Assembly (NCBI GenBank): GCA_947259985.1
Contig: CAMYOJ010000038.1
Span: 1-54,554, forward strand
Direction of reading: 5' to 3'
Length of the DNA: 54,554 bases
From: an uncultured Woeseiaceae bacterium
Lineage (GTDB): Bacteria > Pseudomonadota > Gammaproteobacteria > Steroidobacterales > Woeseiaceae
Positions 8,949 to 19,528 of the stretch are shown here, piece by piece. Under the pieces are notes generated by a model. The model ran no database searches. It was not told the DNA's origin and saw nothing but the letters and a program-made list of their open reading frames with translations. Each line of letters starts with the position of its first letter. The stretch's first letter is position 1. The translations under genes were made by a program, and so were the position numbers.

Positions 8949-10376
8949 CTATCTGTTCGGGAAGTTCAGTGCCTTGTTGTCGACTGCGAGAGCGGCCTCA
9001 TGAACAGCTTCCGCCAGACTCGGGTGTGCATGAATCGTGCGTTGGAGATCCTCGGTACTTGCAGAAAATTCCAGTGCCAGCACTGCTTCGGAGATAAGCT
9101 CGCCGGCCATCGGGCCGACGATGTGCACGCCGAGGATCTCATCGTCCTCATCTGACGAGATGATCTTCACCATGCCCGTGGTTTGCTCCATGGCCTTGGC
9201 ACGGCCGCTTGCCATGAATGGAAAAGAGCCTGTCTTGTATGCACGGCCACTGGCTTTCACTTCGGCCTCGGTCTTGCCGGTCCAGGCGATTTCGGGATTC
9301 GTATAGAGCACCGACGGAATGATGTCGTAGTTCATTTCGGCCAGCTCGCCTGCGATCAGGTCAGCGACCATGACGCCCTCTTCCGAACCCTTGTGCGCAA
9401 GCATGGGGCCGCGCACGCAGTCTCCAATGGCGAACACGCCTTTGACACGCGTCCGGCACTCGTCGTCGACGACGACAAAACCGCGTTCATCGAGCTGGAT
9501 GCCCGCGTCATCCGCGAACAGTCCGTCCGTGACGGGACGCCGGCCAACGGCCACGATCAGTTTGTCGACTTCGATCGACTGCGCGCCGTCCTTGTCTTCG
9601 TAATCCACCGAAACGCCCTTCTTGCCCACCGTGGCATTGGCCACCTTGGCGCCGAGTTTGACATCGAGTCCCTGCTTCTTGAAATCCTGAGACGCAACCT
9701 TGGCAACATCACGGTCGGCCATGAACAGGAAGTCTTCCATTGCCTCGAGAATCGTGACCTTCGATCCCAGCCGTGCCCAGACGCTGCCGAGTTCCAGACC
9801 GATAACGCCGGCACCGACAACGCCAAGCCGCCCGGGAACGGCATCGAGTTCAAGCGCGTCCCAGGAATCGATGATGTTTTCACCGTCGAACGGCGCGATG
9901 CCAAGCTCAATTGGCGCCGAGCCCGATGCAAGGATGACGTGCGTCGCTTCGATGATCTCTGCATCGCCGTCGACGGGCGTGAACTCTACTCTCTTGCCAG
10001 ACAGCAATTTGCCGTGGCCGACGAGCCCCTCAACCTTGTTCGCCTTGAACAGGCCGCCGATACCGCCCGTTAACTGACGCACGATACTTGCGCGGCGCTT
10101 CTGCATCGCGGCGATGTCCATCTCGACACCGCCGGTCTTGATGCCGTGTTTCTTGAACTCATGCTCGGCGCGGTGGTAGAGCTCGGACGACTCGAGCAAT
10201 GCCTTCGAGGGAATGCACCCGGCGTTCAGACAGGTACCGCCAAATGCGTTCTTGCCGTCCTTGTTCTTCCACTCATCGATACACGCAACACTCTTGCCAT
10301 GTTGTGCCGCGCGAATGGCAGCGATATACCCGGCCGGACCGGCGCCGATAACCACAACGTCAAAACTTCTGCTCAT
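8949..10376 (-). CDS. lpd: Dihydrolipoyl dehydrogenase, E3 of 2-oxoglutarate dehydrogenase
   Basis: A 475-residue FAD-dependent disulfide oxidoreductase that reoxidises dihydrolipoamide with NAD+. It shows the FAD dinucleotide motif (VVVIGAGPAGY), the redox-active disulfide in GGTCLNAGCIPSK, an NAD-binding GAGVIGLELGSV, and the C-terminal catalytic His/Glu in HAHPSLAEAVHE. The start is put at ATG 10376; a TTG three codons upstream is also in frame but lies too close to the AAGGA site. It follows sucB by 32 bases, so it serves as the dedicated E3 of the sucAB complex, though it may also serve other complexes. Confidence 0.95.
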   Translation of the reverse strand: MSRSFDVVVIGAGPAGYIAAIRAAQHGKSVACIDEWKNKDGKNAFGGTCLNAGCIPSKALLESSELYHRAEHEFKKHGIKTGGVEMDIAAMQKRRASIVRQLTGGIGGLFKANKVEGLVGHGKLLSGKRVEFTPVDGDAEIIEATHVILASGSAPIELGIAPFDGENIIDSWDALELDAVPGRLGVVGAGVIGLELGSVWARLGSKVTILEAMEDFLFMADRDVAKVASQDFKKQGLDVKLGAKVANATVGKKGVSVDYEDKDGAQSIEVDKLIVAVGRRPVTDGLFADDAGIQLDERGFVVVDDECRTRVKGVFAIGDCVRGPMLAHKGSEEGVMVADLIAGELAEMNYDIIPSVLYTNPEIAWTGKTEAEVKASGRAYKTGSFPFMASGRAKAMEQTTGMVKIISSDEDDEILGVHIVGPMAGELISEAVLALEFSASTEDLQRTIHAHPSLAEAVHEAALAVDNKALNFPNR

Positions 10377-10408
10377 TTGTTTCAATTATCCTTGCTGTGA
10401 TGAAACGC

Positions 10409-11626
10409 TCAGACCTGTAGCAACAACCGGCTCGGATCTTCGAGCTGTTCCTTGATCGAAACGAGGAACTGCACGGCTTCCTTGCCGTCGATGATGCGGT
10501 GATCGTAGGTAAGGGCCAGGTACATCATTGGCCTTGCGACGATGTCGCCGTCAACAACCATCGGCCGCTGCTGAATTGTGTGCATGCCGAGAATCGCGCT
10601 TTGTGGCTGATTCAGTATCGGCGTTGACATCATCGAACCGAAAATACCGCCATTGGTGATCGTGAACGTGCCGCCTGTCAGATCCTCCATGCTGATGCTG
10701 CCATCCTGCGCTTTTTTCGCCATGGCGTTCAGCTCGGCTTCGAACTCGGCAAAACTCATCTGGTCGACGTCGCGAATCACCGGCACCATAAGACCACGAT
10801 CGCTCGATACCGCGATGCCGACGTCGTAGTAATTGTGATAAATGATATCGGTGCCCTCTACCGATGCATTCACAACCGGGAACTTCTTGAGGGCTTCGAC
10901 AGCGGCCTTGGTGAAGAACGACATGAAGCCAAGGCGCACACCGTGTTTCTTCTCGAACGCGTCGCGATATTTGCTGCGCAGCGACATGACCTCGGTCAGA
11001 TCGACTTCGTTGAAGGTCGTCAACATGGCCGCCGTTTGTTGTGCATCGACGAGACGTTCCGCGATGCGCGCGCGAAGCCGGGTCATTGGCACCCGCTGCT
11101 CGTTCCTGGCTGGGCCTGCAACGACGGTTTCCTCGAGGACCGCGGGAGCCGGATCGCCAGGCGTGACGTTACTGCTGTCATCCGACTTGAGGAATGCCAT
11201 GACATCACCCTTGGTGATACGGCCGTCTTTACCCGTGCCCATGACCATCGTTGCATCGAGATCGTGTTCCTCGAGAAGGCGACGAACCGCCGGGCTCGTC
11301 TTGATCGGGCCTGTGGCCTGCTTGGCAGCCGGTGCCTTCGCGGGTTCCTCTGCCTGCTTCTCGGGGGCCGCAGGCGCCGCCGCAACTTCGCCTTCCTCGA
11401 GAATCGCCAGCACGTCGCCAGCCTCGACGGTCGCTCCGTCTTCGGCGACGATCCTCGCTATCGTGCCGGATGCCGGTGCCGGCACCTCCAGTACAACCTT
11501 GTCCGTTTCGAGGTCGACGAGATTCTCATCGCGTGACACCGTATCACCGGCTTTCTTGTGCCAGCCAACCAGCGTAGCGTCGGTCACGGACTCGGGCAGC
11601 GGCGGCACCTTGATCTCAATTGTCAT
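10409..11626 (-). CDS. sucB: Dihydrolipoyl succinyltransferase, E2 of 2-oxoglutarate dehydrogenase
   Basis: A 405-residue protein with the standard three-part architecture. The N-terminal lipoyl domain has its lipoylated Lys in [11 protein letters not shown] (about residue 43). An Ala/Pro/Glu-rich hinge follows, then the E3-binding peripheral domain ([15 protein letters not shown]) and the catalytic acyltransferase domain ending with the active-site [13 protein letters not shown]. It transfers the succinyl group to CoA in the TCA cycle. The ATG overlaps the sucA stop codon (ATGA), and lpd follows closely, giving the order E1-E2-E3. Confidence 0.96.
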   Translation of the reverse strand: MTIEIKVPPLPESVTDATLVGWHKKAGDTVSRDENLVDLETDKVVLEVPAPASGTIARIVAEDGATVEAGDVLAILEEGEVAAAPAAPEKQAEEPAKAPAAKQATGPIKTSPAVRRLLEEHDLDATMVMGTGKDGRITKGDVMAFLKSDDSSNVTPGDPAPAVLEETVVAGPARNEQRVPMTRLRARIAERLVDAQQTAAMLTTFNEVDLTEVMSLRSKYRDAFEKKHGVRLGFMSFFTKAAVEALKKFPVVNASVEGTDIIYHNYYDVGIAVSSDRGLMVPVIRDVDQMSFAEFEAELNAMAKKAQDGSISMEDLTGGTFTITNGGIFGSMMSTPILNQPQSAILGMHTIQQRPMVVDGDIVARPMMYLALTYDHRIIDGKEAVQFLVSIKEQLEDPSRLLLQV

Positions 11627-14502
11627 TTTGTCTTCCGTTTGGTTTTTTCAGGCTTTACGACCCTGGTAGCCTCGCTCTTGATGTCGAGAGCCGCTTCGAC
11701 GAGTGCCTGTTGTTGCTGTAAGTGAATCTTGAATATGCCCGAGGCAGGCGCGGCCGCTCCAGGCCGCCCCGCGTAATACAGTTGCTGGTGCTTCTTCAAC
11801 GGCTCCTGCAGCCGATGCTTGATCTGGTACCACGCGCCCTGGTTGAGAGGCTCTTCCTGGCACCAGACAATCTCTTCGACGTGTTCGTACTTACCGACGA
11901 GCTCTGCGTACTGAGGGATCGGGAACGGATAGAGCTGCTCGATGCGAACGATCGCAATGTCGTCGATACCGTGCACTTCCCTCGCCTCGAGCAAATCGAA
12001 AAACACCTTGCCGCTGCAGAGCACGAGGCGTCGCGTCTTGCCCGGCTCGATCGCCTCGATTTCGGGAATGATCAGCTCGAAGCAGCCGCTCGACAATTCG
12101 TCCAGCGGCGACACCGACATCTTGTGCCGCAACAGGCTCTTGGGCGTCATGACGATCAGCGGTTTACGGAACGGCCGGACCTGCTGGCGGCGCAGCATGT
12201 GAAACATCTGCGCGGGCGTCGACGGTATACAAACCTGGATATTGTGCTCGGCGCAAAGCTGCAGGAAGCGTTCGAGGCGGGCCGAAGAATGTTCGGGCCC
12301 CTGCCCTTCGTAGCCATGCGGCAGGAACATCGTCAGGCCGCACAGCCGTCCCCACTTTGCCTCGCCCGAGCTGATGAACTGGTCGATGACGACCTGCGCA
12401 CCATTGGCGAAATCGCCGAACTGACCTTCCCAGATGATGAGCGTATTCGGCTCGGTGCTTGCGTAGCCGTATTCGAAGCCGAGCACCGCTTCCTCGGAAA
12501 GCAGCGAGTCGATGACCCGGAACGCGTCCGGCCTGTCAACGATGTGGTGCAACGGCAGATACTCGCGGTTGTTGAGCTGATTGTGCAGTACAGCATGCCG
12601 GTGAAAAAACGTCCCACGGCCGCTGTCCTGGCCGACGAGCCGTACGTTGTGCCCGTCCATCAGCAGCGATGCATACGCCATCGTCTCGGCGAAACCCCAA
12701 TCCATGTCGGCCTCACCCCTGGCCATCCTGACCCGATCGTCCATGATGCGCTGCACGCGACCGTGCGGACGCACATCCGGCGGGATTGTCGTTATGGCTC
12801 GACCCAGTTCCGCGGCCAGCTTCGGGCTGATCGTCGTATCTACGGCGTCGTCCCACTGTGTGTCGAGGTACGGCCCCCAGTCGACCGTAAATTCGTTGCC
12901 GATCATGCCGAGCGACGACTTGGGCACGGGTTCGCCGCGGTCCAGTCGATCCCGGTAATTGTCCTGTAACGCCGCAGCATCGGTCGCCGCTATCAGCCGA
13001 TTTTCGACGAGCCGGTTCGCATACAGCTCACGCGTCGTCTTGTGAGCACGAATTCGGCTGTACATGATCGGCTGCGTTGCCGACGGCTCGTCGGCCTCGT
13101 TGTGGCCGTGCCGGCGATAGCACACCAGGTCGATGACGACGTCCTTGCGATACTTCTGGCGGTACTGGAGCGCAAGTCTCGTCACAAATATGACGGCCTC
13201 CGGATCGTCGCCATTCACATGAAAGATCGGCGCTTCGATCATCTTGGCGACGTCGCTGCAGTAGTCGGTCGAGCGCGCGTCCGAAGGACGGCTGGTCGTG
13301 AATCCGATCTGGTTATTGATGACAATGTGTACGGTACCACCCGTGCGGAAACCGTTCGTTTGCGACATCTGGAAGGTCTCGGGCACTACGCCCTGACCGG
13401 CAAACGCCGCGTCGCCATGAATCAGCACGGGCAACACTTCCTGGCGCTCCGAATCGCCGCGACGTTGCTGGCGGGCTCGTACCGAACCTTCGACCACGGG
13501 ATTCACGATCTCGAGATGCGACGGGTTGAATGCCAGCGCGATGTGCACGTTGCCACCGGGCGTTTTCATGTCGGCCGAGAAGCCCTTGTGATACTTGACG
13601 TCGCCCGAGCCTTTGAGCTCGTCGAGATCGTACTTGCCTTCAAATTCCTCGAACAGTTCCTCGGGTGACTTGCCGAGGATGTTCACCAGTACATTGATGC
13701 GGCCGCGATGGGCCATGCCGATGACGATCTCCCGTATGCCGGACGTGCCGCCCCGGTGGATCAGGTCGTCAAGCAATGGGATCAGGCTTTCGCCTCCCTC
13801 GAGGGAGAAACGCTTCTGGCCCACGTAGCGCGTGTGCAGGTAGCGCTCGATGCCCTCGGCGCTCGTCAGATGCTCGAGGATCCAGTGTCGCTCTTCGTTC
13901 GTCAGCGTATCCGAGGCTGCCCCCTGCTCGAAGCGCTTGCGCAACCAGAGACGCTCACGGGCTCGGGAAATATGGGCGAACTCGGCGCCGATCTTGCCGC
14001 AGTAAATACTCTTGAGCAGCGCCAGGATATCGCGCAGCTTCATGCGTTCATTGCCCGTGCCGGCAAGGCCACCCGTATAAAACTCGGTGTCCATGTCGGC
14101 GTCGTTCAGCCCGAGGTAATCGAGTTTGAGCACGCCCGGCATGCGGCGCTCCATGAGTCCGAGCGGGTCGATATCCGCGATCTGATGGCCGCGCAGACTG
14201 TACACCTGGATCAGGCGTGAAACGGCCGCCTGCTTGGCGCCCGACGTGGTCGGCTTGCCCCTGAGCCTTGTCGCCACCTGCCCGCTGCGTCGACTGCTTT
14301 GCGCTTCATGCAGCAATTCTTCACGAATGGCAGAGTGGACGATTTCCGTGTCAGCCTCGCCCATGGTCGCGAAATAATCACGCCAGCCGGCGGGCACCGA
14401 ATCCGGATTTTCGAGGTATTGCTCGTAGAGTCGCTCGACGGCGCTCGCGTTGCCACCGAACAAGGGTGTCGACGCTAATTGTTCCTTGAGAGAATCGCTC
14501 AT
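11623..14502 (-). CDS. sucA: 2-oxoglutarate dehydrogenase E1 component
   Basis: A 959-residue thiamine-diphosphate decarboxylase that starts the oxidative decarboxylation of 2-oxoglutarate. [19 protein letters not shown] is the typical N-terminal E2-docking segment, which places the start at 14502 rather than the upstream ATG at 14550. The catalytic core includes [31 protein letters not shown] and NNQIGFTTS, which hold thiamine diphosphate and magnesium. The transketolase-like C-terminal part includes [20 protein letters not shown]. The length is as expected for proteobacterial SucA. No succinate dehydrogenase or succinyl-CoA synthetase genes adjoin it here. Confidence 0.97.
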   Translation of the reverse strand: MSDSLKEQLASTPLFGGNASAVERLYEQYLENPDSVPAGWRDYFATMGEADTEIVHSAIREELLHEAQSSRRSGQVATRLRGKPTTSGAKQAAVSRLIQVYSLRGHQIADIDPLGLMERRMPGVLKLDYLGLNDADMDTEFYTGGLAGTGNERMKLRDILALLKSIYCGKIGAEFAHISRARERLWLRKRFEQGAASDTLTNEERHWILEHLTSAEGIERYLHTRYVGQKRFSLEGGESLIPLLDDLIHRGGTSGIREIVIGMAHRGRINVLVNILGKSPEELFEEFEGKYDLDELKGSGDVKYHKGFSADMKTPGGNVHIALAFNPSHLEIVNPVVEGSVRARQQRRGDSERQEVLPVLIHGDAAFAGQGVVPETFQMSQTNGFRTGGTVHIVINNQIGFTTSRPSDARSTDYCSDVAKMIEAPIFHVNGDDPEAVIFVTRLALQYRQKYRKDVVIDLVCYRRHGHNEADEPSATQPIMYSRIRAHKTTRELYANRLVENRLIAATDAAALQDNYRDRLDRGEPVPKSSLGMIGNEFTVDWGPYLDTQWDDAVDTTISPKLAAELGRAITTIPPDVRPHGRVQRIMDDRVRMARGEADMDWGFAETMAYASLLMDGHNVRLVGQDSGRGTFFHRHAVLHNQLNNREYLPLHHIVDRPDAFRVIDSLLSEEAVLGFEYGYASTEPNTLIIWEGQFGDFANGAQVVIDQFISSGEAKWGRLCGLTMFLPHGYEGQGPEHSSARLERFLQLCAEHNIQVCIPSTPAQMFHMLRRQQVRPFRKPLIVMTPKSLLRHKMSVSPLDELSSGCFELIIPEIEAIEPGKTRRLVLCSGKVFFDLLEAREVHGIDDIAIVRIEQLYPFPIPQYAELVGKYEHVEEIVWCQEEPLNQGAWYQIKHRLQEPLKKHQQLYYAGRPGAAAPASGIFKIHLQQQQALVEAALDIKSEATRVVKPEKTKRKTK

Positions 14503-14566
14503 GATTTCAACAGCTTGAAGGACGCACGCGCGCCGGGGCATTGCGGCCAAAAAAAGGGTCGCCAGT

Positions 14567-15028
14567 TTATCCCAAGCGGAACAGACTCACCAGTTCGTAG
14601 CACACGAGGCAGGCGTAGGCGCTGAAGAATACGGTCAGGAAGAGACCGGTCCGGAATCGGTTCAGAAAATGCTGCTTTGCGAGGAACACGAGCACGAGGA
14701 TCCCGAAAGCCGTCATCGCGAGCTTGGTGCCGACGAACAGCGTCGTGCTCTGTCCCATCGCGAGCCGCATGACGGGATTGGCCTCGATCATTCCCCGTTC
14801 GAGCAGCAGCAGGGTCAGGAATGCATCGGTGACCGACAGCAACATGATGCCGACCGACAGGAAGAACAGCCAGGGATGATGCCAGTCGAGAAAAATCACC
14901 TGGTCATCGCCGAAGCGTCGGTACACGTGCCGCCTCGATAACGCGAATCCAAACAGCACCGTCCTCCAGCTGAAGATCCGCCGCTCGCTGGCGTCGCGTT
15001 TGTCGGGAGTGATGGGATTTAGCTCCAC
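14567..15028 (-). CDS. Small membrane protein, DUF5658-like
   Basis: A 153-residue protein with a basic N-terminus and three to four transmembrane segments, at about residues 52-75, 94-112 and 125-145. The motif LLSVTDAFLTLLLLERGMIE followed by ANPVMRLAM resembles the conserved core of DUF5658 proteins; this is recognition from memory and no function is known. The predicted start is GTG at 15028. It lies on the same strand 64 bases upstream of sucA and 17 bases downstream of the cytochrome c gene. Its loop W(H)HPWLFFLSVG is aromatic-rich. Confidence 0.75.
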   Translation of the reverse strand: MELNPITPDKRDASERRIFSWRTVLFGFALSRRHVYRRFGDDQVIFLDWHHPWLFFLSVGIMLLSVTDAFLTLLLLERGMIEANPVMRLAMGQSTTLFVGTKLAMTAFGILVLVFLAKQHFLNRFRTGLFLTVFFSAYACLVCYELVSLFRLG

Positions 15029-15045
15029 AGTACTGTCAACACGAA

Positions 15046-15543
15046 TCAGGTGCCCTCCGATGTAACCTGCAAAAGGTAGGCAATCAGGTCATTGCGGTCG
15101 CCTTCCCTGAGCACGCCGGCGAACGTCATGCGATTGCCTGGCAGGAATCGTCCCGGTTGCGCCAGCCACGCGTCGAGCGCCCTGGGCGTCCAGACAAAGG
15201 CGGCCTCTGCCAGTACGGGCGAATACTCGAAGCCCTCGCGCGAACCCGCCTCGGAACCGAAAAAACCGAACAAGGCGGGGCCAATCATGTTAGCTCCTCC
15301 CGCGTCGAGACTGTGGCACGCCCGACAGACCTGCGCCTGTCGTGCGCCGTTCGACTGGTCGGCATCCACGTACGGTGGTTGCGACAGGTATACCGCGGCG
15401 CTCAGCAGCTGTTGCTCACCGAGCGTTGCTGCCGTTAGCGCCGGGGGCGCCTGTGCCCCTCCGTCGCCGGACTTTTCGCCGCAACCCGCCGCAAGCAATG
15501 CGAAGGTCGCCGCTGCCGCCAGGAGTTTGAAGTGATTCCCCAA
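15046..15543 (-). CDS. Lipoprotein c-type cytochrome
   Basis: About 165 residues. A short signal sequence ends in a lipobox (LLAAGC), so the protein should be lipid-anchored after export. One haem c site is present (CRACH), and the distal Met ligand is probably in GNRMTFAGV, with the class I C-terminal helix DLIAYLLQV. This gives a single-haem electron carrier. The start is TTG at 15543, nine bases after GAGGG; a TTG two codons earlier (15549) is the alternative. It is divergent from alkB across a 214-base gap, which makes a shared regulatory region possible, but a role in electron delivery to AlkB is not shown. Confidence 0.85.
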   Translation of the reverse strand: MGNHFKLLAAAATFALLAAGCGEKSGDGGAQAPPALTAATLGEQQLLSAAVYLSQPPYVDADQSNGARQAQVCRACHSLDAGGANMIGPALFGFFGSEAGSREGFEYSPVLAEAAFVWTPRALDAWLAQPGRFLPGNRMTFAGVLREGDRNDLIAYLLQVTSEGT

Positions 15544-15757
15544 TGCCAACCCTCAATTTTCCGGACTTGCTCCTAAATATAAAGCAAATACTGTTCCAGT
15601 GCCTCATCCCGCTGATATGTAAAGTAAATATCTGGACAGCGCAGCGGGGCCATCATTGCATCTGTACAGAATTCCGACAGTATCCGGCATTCGCGCTTTG
15701 GAGCGCCGGCACTTACAGGCCATAATCGGGACGTTCAGACAACAACAGGCTGCAGCA

Positions 15758-16969
15758 ATGACCGGCTACACAGGTGTCACATCCTCGGGCGAAGCTATTC
15801 ACTACGTCGATCGCAAGCGCTGGTTCTGGTTGCTGTCTGTCACGTATCCGTTGCAGCCGCTGCTCGCCATCGGCCTGCACTGGCAAACCGGCAACGAAGC
15901 CTGGTTCCTGCTGCCTTTCCTGATCAACTACGTAATCGCGCCGATCCTGGATTGGGCGATTGGCGAAGACACCAACAATCCGCCTGAAGAAGTCGTGATG
16001 CAACTCGATCAGGACCCTTATTACCACCGGCTCACGTTCGTCGTCGTCCCGGTGCATTACCTGACCTTGACCGTATCTGCCTGGTACGCAGCCACACAGC
16101 CCTTGAGCTGGTGGGGTTTCGTACTGCTCGCCGCCATCGCAGGCTTGGCGGCGGGCCTTGCGATCAATACGGGTCATGAGCTCGGCCACAAGAACTCGAG
16201 CCTCGAAAAACTGCTCGCGAAGATCGTGCTTGCCGTGCCGGCTTACGGGCATTTCACGGTCGAACACAACCGTGGCCATCATAAGGATGTATCGACACCT
16301 TCGGACCCGGCCAGTTCGCGCATGGGCGAGAGTATCTACAAGTTCGCACTGCGGGAAATCCCGGGAGGTTTCAGACGTGCCTGGCAGGTCGAGAAAGAGC
16401 ATTTGACCGCGCGAGACAAGTCCGTGTGGCACCCGAGCAATCCGATACTGCAATCCTATGCAATCAGCCTGGCGATCGCTCTCGTGTTGCTGGCCTGGCT
16501 TGGCTGGCTCATGATTCCGTTCCTGCTCATTCACCATGCGTTTGGGTACTTCCAGCTGACGAGTGCCAACTACGTCGAGCACTACGGCCTGCTGCGCGAG
16601 CGCGATGTCCGGGGTCGCTACGAACGCTGTCAGCCGCATCACTCCTGGAACAGCAATCACGTGCTCAGCAACCTGGTCCTGTTTCATCTCGAGCGGCACT
16701 CGGACCACCACACGCATCCGCAGCGGCGCTACCAGTCGCTGCGTCACTACGACGACTTGCCGTCGCTGCCAAACGGCTATTTCGGCATGTACGTGCTCGC
16801 CTACCTGCCGTGGGCATGGTTCAAGGTCATGGATCCGCGCCTCATGGCGCTGTCGCATGTCCAGGGTGACCTCGACAAGGTCAACATCGACCCCGATGCC
16901 AGGCCCGGTCTCTTCCTAAAGTGGGGTCGCGACAAGATGGTGGAGCCCACGATCACTGATTTGACATAA
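15758..16969 (+). CDS. alkB: Alkane 1-monooxygenase (AlkB family)
   Basis: A 403-residue integral membrane di-iron hydroxylase. The histidine boxes HELGHK (about residue 140), HNRGHHK (about 170) and LERHSDHH are all present, together with the AlkB-specific NYVEHYGL box that separates true alkane hydroxylases from desaturases. About six membrane helices are visible in the hydrophobic stretches. The family oxidises terminal methyl groups of medium-chain n-alkanes using rubredoxin-supplied electrons. No rubredoxin domain is fused and none is encoded nearby. The ATG at 15758 is preferred over an earlier in-frame start because it gives the family N-terminus. Confidence 0.93.
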   Translation: MTGYTGVTSSGEAIHYVDRKRWFWLLSVTYPLQPLLAIGLHWQTGNEAWFLLPFLINYVIAPILDWAIGEDTNNPPEEVVMQLDQDPYYHRLTFVVVPVHYLTLTVSAWYAATQPLSWWGFVLLAAIAGLAAGLAINTGHELGHKNSSLEKLLAKIVLAVPAYGHFTVEHNRGHHKDVSTPSDPASSRMGESIYKFALREIPGGFRRAWQVEKEHLTARDKSVWHPSNPILQSYAISLAIALVLLAWLGWLMIPFLLIHHAFGYFQLTSANYVEHYGLLRERDVRGRYERCQPHHSWNSNHVLSNLVLFHLERHSDHHTHPQRRYQSLRHYDDLPSLPNGYFGMYVLAYLPWAWFKVMDPRLMALSHVQGDLDKVNIDPDARPGLFLKWGRDKMVEPTITDLT

Positions 16970-17066
16970 AATGGCGCAAATCACGGTGCTGTGATGCGTC
17001 GCACAGTCAGTGTCGTGACGGCCGTATAGGCTCAGCCCCTGTTATCTCGTTTGGGCAGGGCAAGAC

Positions 17067-17726
17067 ATGAAATCCACTTATTTCAAGGCGGCGCTCGCGG
17101 CGTCTGCAATCATGACGTTCGGCACGGCCAGCGCCGACTTCGGCGTCGGCGTAAAGGCCGGGACCCTTGGACTCGGACTCGAGGGCCGCTGGAACCCGGT
17201 GCCGATGATCGATTTCCGCGTCGGTGCGAATGCCTACGACTACGACACTGATGAATCGACGTCCGGTATCGACTATGACGCGACGCTGGAACTCGACTCT
17301 TATTACATTACGGGCAACATCAATTTCCCGTTGAGTCCGCTCCGCCTTACGGCCGGTGTTTTCGCGAATAACAACGAAGTAGCGTTGACGAGCCAGGACA
17401 CGGGCGGCCAGGACATCGAACTCGGCGGCATACCGTTGCCCGCCGACGTAGTTGGAACAGTCAGCGGCCGGACCTACTTCGAAGACGTCGCGCCCTACGC
17501 CGGCATCGGTATCGACTTCGAAATTTTCGACAAGGTTGGACTCAACTTCGACGTGGGCGTGCTGTGGCAGGGTGAACCCAAGGTTGGCCTGACTGCTGAT
17601 GGCACGGGTTCCGGGCTGCTGCCATTCGAAGCCGCTCTCGAGCTCGAGCGCCAGCAACTCGAGGACGACCTCAGCGATTACAAGGCCTACCCGGTTGTGT
17701 CGCTGGCGTTCATCTACAACTTCTAG
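17067..17726 (+). CDS. Exported outer-membrane beta-barrel-like protein
   Basis: A 219-residue protein with a cleavable signal peptide (MKSTYFKAALAASAIMTFGT, cut after ASA). The mature part alternates Gly/aromatic beta strands (FGVGVKAGTLGLGLEGRW, YITGNINFPLSPLRLTAGVF) and ends in YNF, the C-terminal Phe recognised by the BAM complex. It resembles small OmpW/OprF-like barrels in architecture only; I do not recognise a specific family. Asp/Tyr repeats (YDYDTDE) sit in a predicted loop. It lies 97 bases after alkB on the same strand, so a link to hydrocarbon uptake is possible but speculative. Confidence 0.75.
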   Translation: MKSTYFKAALAASAIMTFGTASADFGVGVKAGTLGLGLEGRWNPVPMIDFRVGANAYDYDTDESTSGIDYDATLELDSYYITGNINFPLSPLRLTAGVFANNNEVALTSQDTGGQDIELGGIPLPADVVGTVSGRTYFEDVAPYAGIGIDFEIFDKVGLNFDVGVLWQGEPKVGLTADGTGSGLLPFEAALELERQQLEDDLSDYKAYPVVSLAFIYNF

Positions 17727-17746
17727 GGGCGAACGACCTGCTCATC

Positions 17747-17791
17747 AAGTCGACCCGGCCATCGCGCAATGGCGATGCCGGGCCACGACTT
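17747..17791. terminator. Imperfect stem-loop between convergent genes
   Basis: AAGTCG...CCCGGC-ATCGC pairs with GCGAT-GCCGGG...CGACTT across a six-base loop, with small internal bulges. It lies between the stops of the outer-membrane protein and MFS genes and could end transcripts from either side. No T-run follows, so termination is an inference. Confidence 0.45.
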
Positions 17792-17825
17792 GTCGAATCG
17801 ATACCGGTTCTCGTTCAAAGCCGCT

Positions 17826-19031
17826 TCACGACTCAGACTCCTGTATAAGCGCCGCACGGCGCTCAAGCAGCGGATCTTTGCGCACCGCCACGAGCGCGAT
17901 ACATATTGCGACCAGTATCGGAATCGGCACCAGCATCAGCGTGCGCCAGCCAAAGAAATGCATGACCGTACCTGCGAGCAACGATGCCGTCGCGGACGTC
18001 CCGAATACCAGGAACTCGTTCACCGCCTGTGCCCTGAATCTTTCCGTCATCGTGTAGGTGTAGGTCAACAGCGTCGTGCCACCAACGTACAGGAAGTTCC
18101 AGCCTACCCCGAGCAACACGAGGCCCCACCAGTAGTGCATGAAGCTGTGACCCTGCAGGCCGATGATTGACGTCGCGAGTAAGCCCAGGGCACCGATGAA
18201 CATCAGGCGCGTCACACCGAGCTTCTCTATAAGGAACCCTGCCACGAGCGACGGCACGTACATGCCGAGCACGTGGGCACGGATTACCGAGGCCGTCGCT
18301 TCCAGGGAATAGCCGTCGTTGATGTGCATGCTCAATGGCGTAGCCGTCATGACCAGCGTCATCAGGCCGAAACCGACCGTGCCACCCAGCACGGCAACGA
18401 CAAACAACGGTTGCCGCACGAGTTCCCCCAGCGATCGTTCGCTTACCTGCCCTTCGAATTCCGTGTGCTCGCGCGCTGCGCCCAGAAAAAGGAACAGCAC
18501 GGACTGCAGCAGGAACAGCGCACAGAGGGCAAACATCGTGCCGGCGAACGGAATGGACTCGATCCAGTACTGCCCGCGCGTTGCCAACTCCGGCCCTGCG
18601 AACGCGCCGCCAATTGAACCGATCAGAACGAAGGAAACGGCACGCGCGACGTATCGGGGCGCCACACTTTCCGCCGCGGCGTAGCGGTACTGTTGCGTGA
18701 AGGCCATGTTGACGCCAAACATCATTGCGGCAAGCACGAACAACGCAAAGCTCGACTGACTGAGGGCAAGGACAGCGACAAGCACCGCCGCCGCAGCGCA
18801 CAACGAGGACATCGCAAATCCCTTGCGCCGGCCGATCCTGCGCATGATTACTGTCGCGGGAATTGTCGTCGCTGCTACGGCGACCACCATCATCGACAGC
18901 GGCAGGGTCGAAAACGCCTTGTTCGCCACCAGTGTGGAGCCGATGATCCCGCCGAGCGTCACCATCACGATCGATCCTGTCGCAGAAATCAGCTGGCACA
19001 CGACGAGGATAATGAGATTGCGAACTTGCAT
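17826..19031 (-). CDS. MFS transporter
   Basis: A 401-residue protein with twelve predicted membrane helices and a basic loop 2-3 motif VIMRRIGRRKGFAMS that corresponds to the MFS motif A region. It includes GVGWNFLYVGGTTLL in the second half and a long central loop (AAREHTEFEGQVSERSLG). It belongs to the broad drug/metabolite group of major facilitators. The substrate cannot be inferred. The ATG at 19031 is favoured; 13 additional upstream codons are open but lack membrane character. It diverges from arfB with 71 bases between the chosen starts. Confidence 0.85.
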   Translation of the reverse strand: MQVRNLIILVVCQLISATGSIVMVTLGGIIGSTLVANKAFSTLPLSMMVVAVAATTIPATVIMRRIGRRKGFAMSSLCAAAAVLVAVLALSQSSFALFVLAAMMFGVNMAFTQQYRYAAAESVAPRYVARAVSFVLIGSIGGAFAGPELATRGQYWIESIPFAGTMFALCALFLLQSVLFLFLGAAREHTEFEGQVSERSLGELVRQPLFVVAVLGGTVGFGLMTLVMTATPLSMHINDGYSLEATASVIRAHVLGMYVPSLVAGFLIEKLGVTRLMFIGALGLLATSIIGLQGHSFMHYWWGLVLLGVGWNFLYVGGTTLLTYTYTMTERFRAQAVNEFLVFGTSATASLLAGTVMHFFGWRTLMLVPIPILVAICIALVAVRKDPLLERRAALIQESES

Positions 19032-19102
19032 TGACGCCGCCGATCCGGAATATGAAGAGCGCATTCTCACACAATCATGTCATGCAGGCGCAGGGAGTCA
19101 GC

Positions 19103-19528
19103 TTGGACGCGCTCGAGATTACAGACGAGCTCAGTATTCCGATGTCGGAAATCGAGATGACGGCCGTGCGGTCGCAAGGGGCGGGTGGACAGAACGTCAA
19201 CAAGGTGGCGACGGCGATTCACCTGCGATTCGATATTCGTGGCAGCGCGGCGCTGCCACAGGAATTAAAGAACAAATTGCTCGCCGCGGGCGACCAGCGC
19301 ATCAGCTCCGAGGGTGTCCTGGTAATCAAGTCACAGGAATCCCGCAGCCAGGACCGCAATCGACAGGCGGCGCTGCAGCGGCTGGCTGACCTGTTACGCG
19401 CGGCAATGAAGAAGAAAAAGAAGCGTATTCCTACGCGCCCGGGAAAGAAGGCAAAACAAAAACGACTCGATGCGAAAAGCCGGCGCGGCGCGATCAAGAA
19501 AAGTCGCGGCAAAGTTCTCGACGACTAG
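19103..19528 (+). CDS. arfB: ArfB/YaeJ alternative ribosome-rescue peptidyl-tRNA hydrolase
   Basis: About 141 residues. It carries the release-factor GGQ motif (RSQGAGGQNVNKVATAIHL), the catalytic loop that hydrolyses peptidyl-tRNA. It ends in a Lys/Arg-rich tail (MKKKKKRIPTRPGKKAKQKR) of the kind that inserts into the empty mRNA channel of stalled ribosomes. The start is chosen as TTG 19103, five bases after AGGGAG and giving the expected short N-terminus. An in-frame ATG at 19082 would add seven residues. It converges with the regulator gene, sharing four bases at the 3' ends. It acts as backup to tmRNA rescue. Confidence 0.93.
   Translation: MDALEITDELSIPMSEIEMTAVRSQGAGGQNVNKVATAIHLRFDIRGSAALPQELKNKLLAAGDQRISSEGVLVIKSQESRSQDRNRQAALQRLADLLRAAMKKKKKRIPTRPGKKAKQKRLDAKSRRGAIKKSRGKVLDD

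Noticed and set aside
15713..16858. 381-codon minus-strand frame over alkB
   Set aside because: It is a mirror of the highly conserved alkB and reads as Arg/Gln/Val-rich filler.
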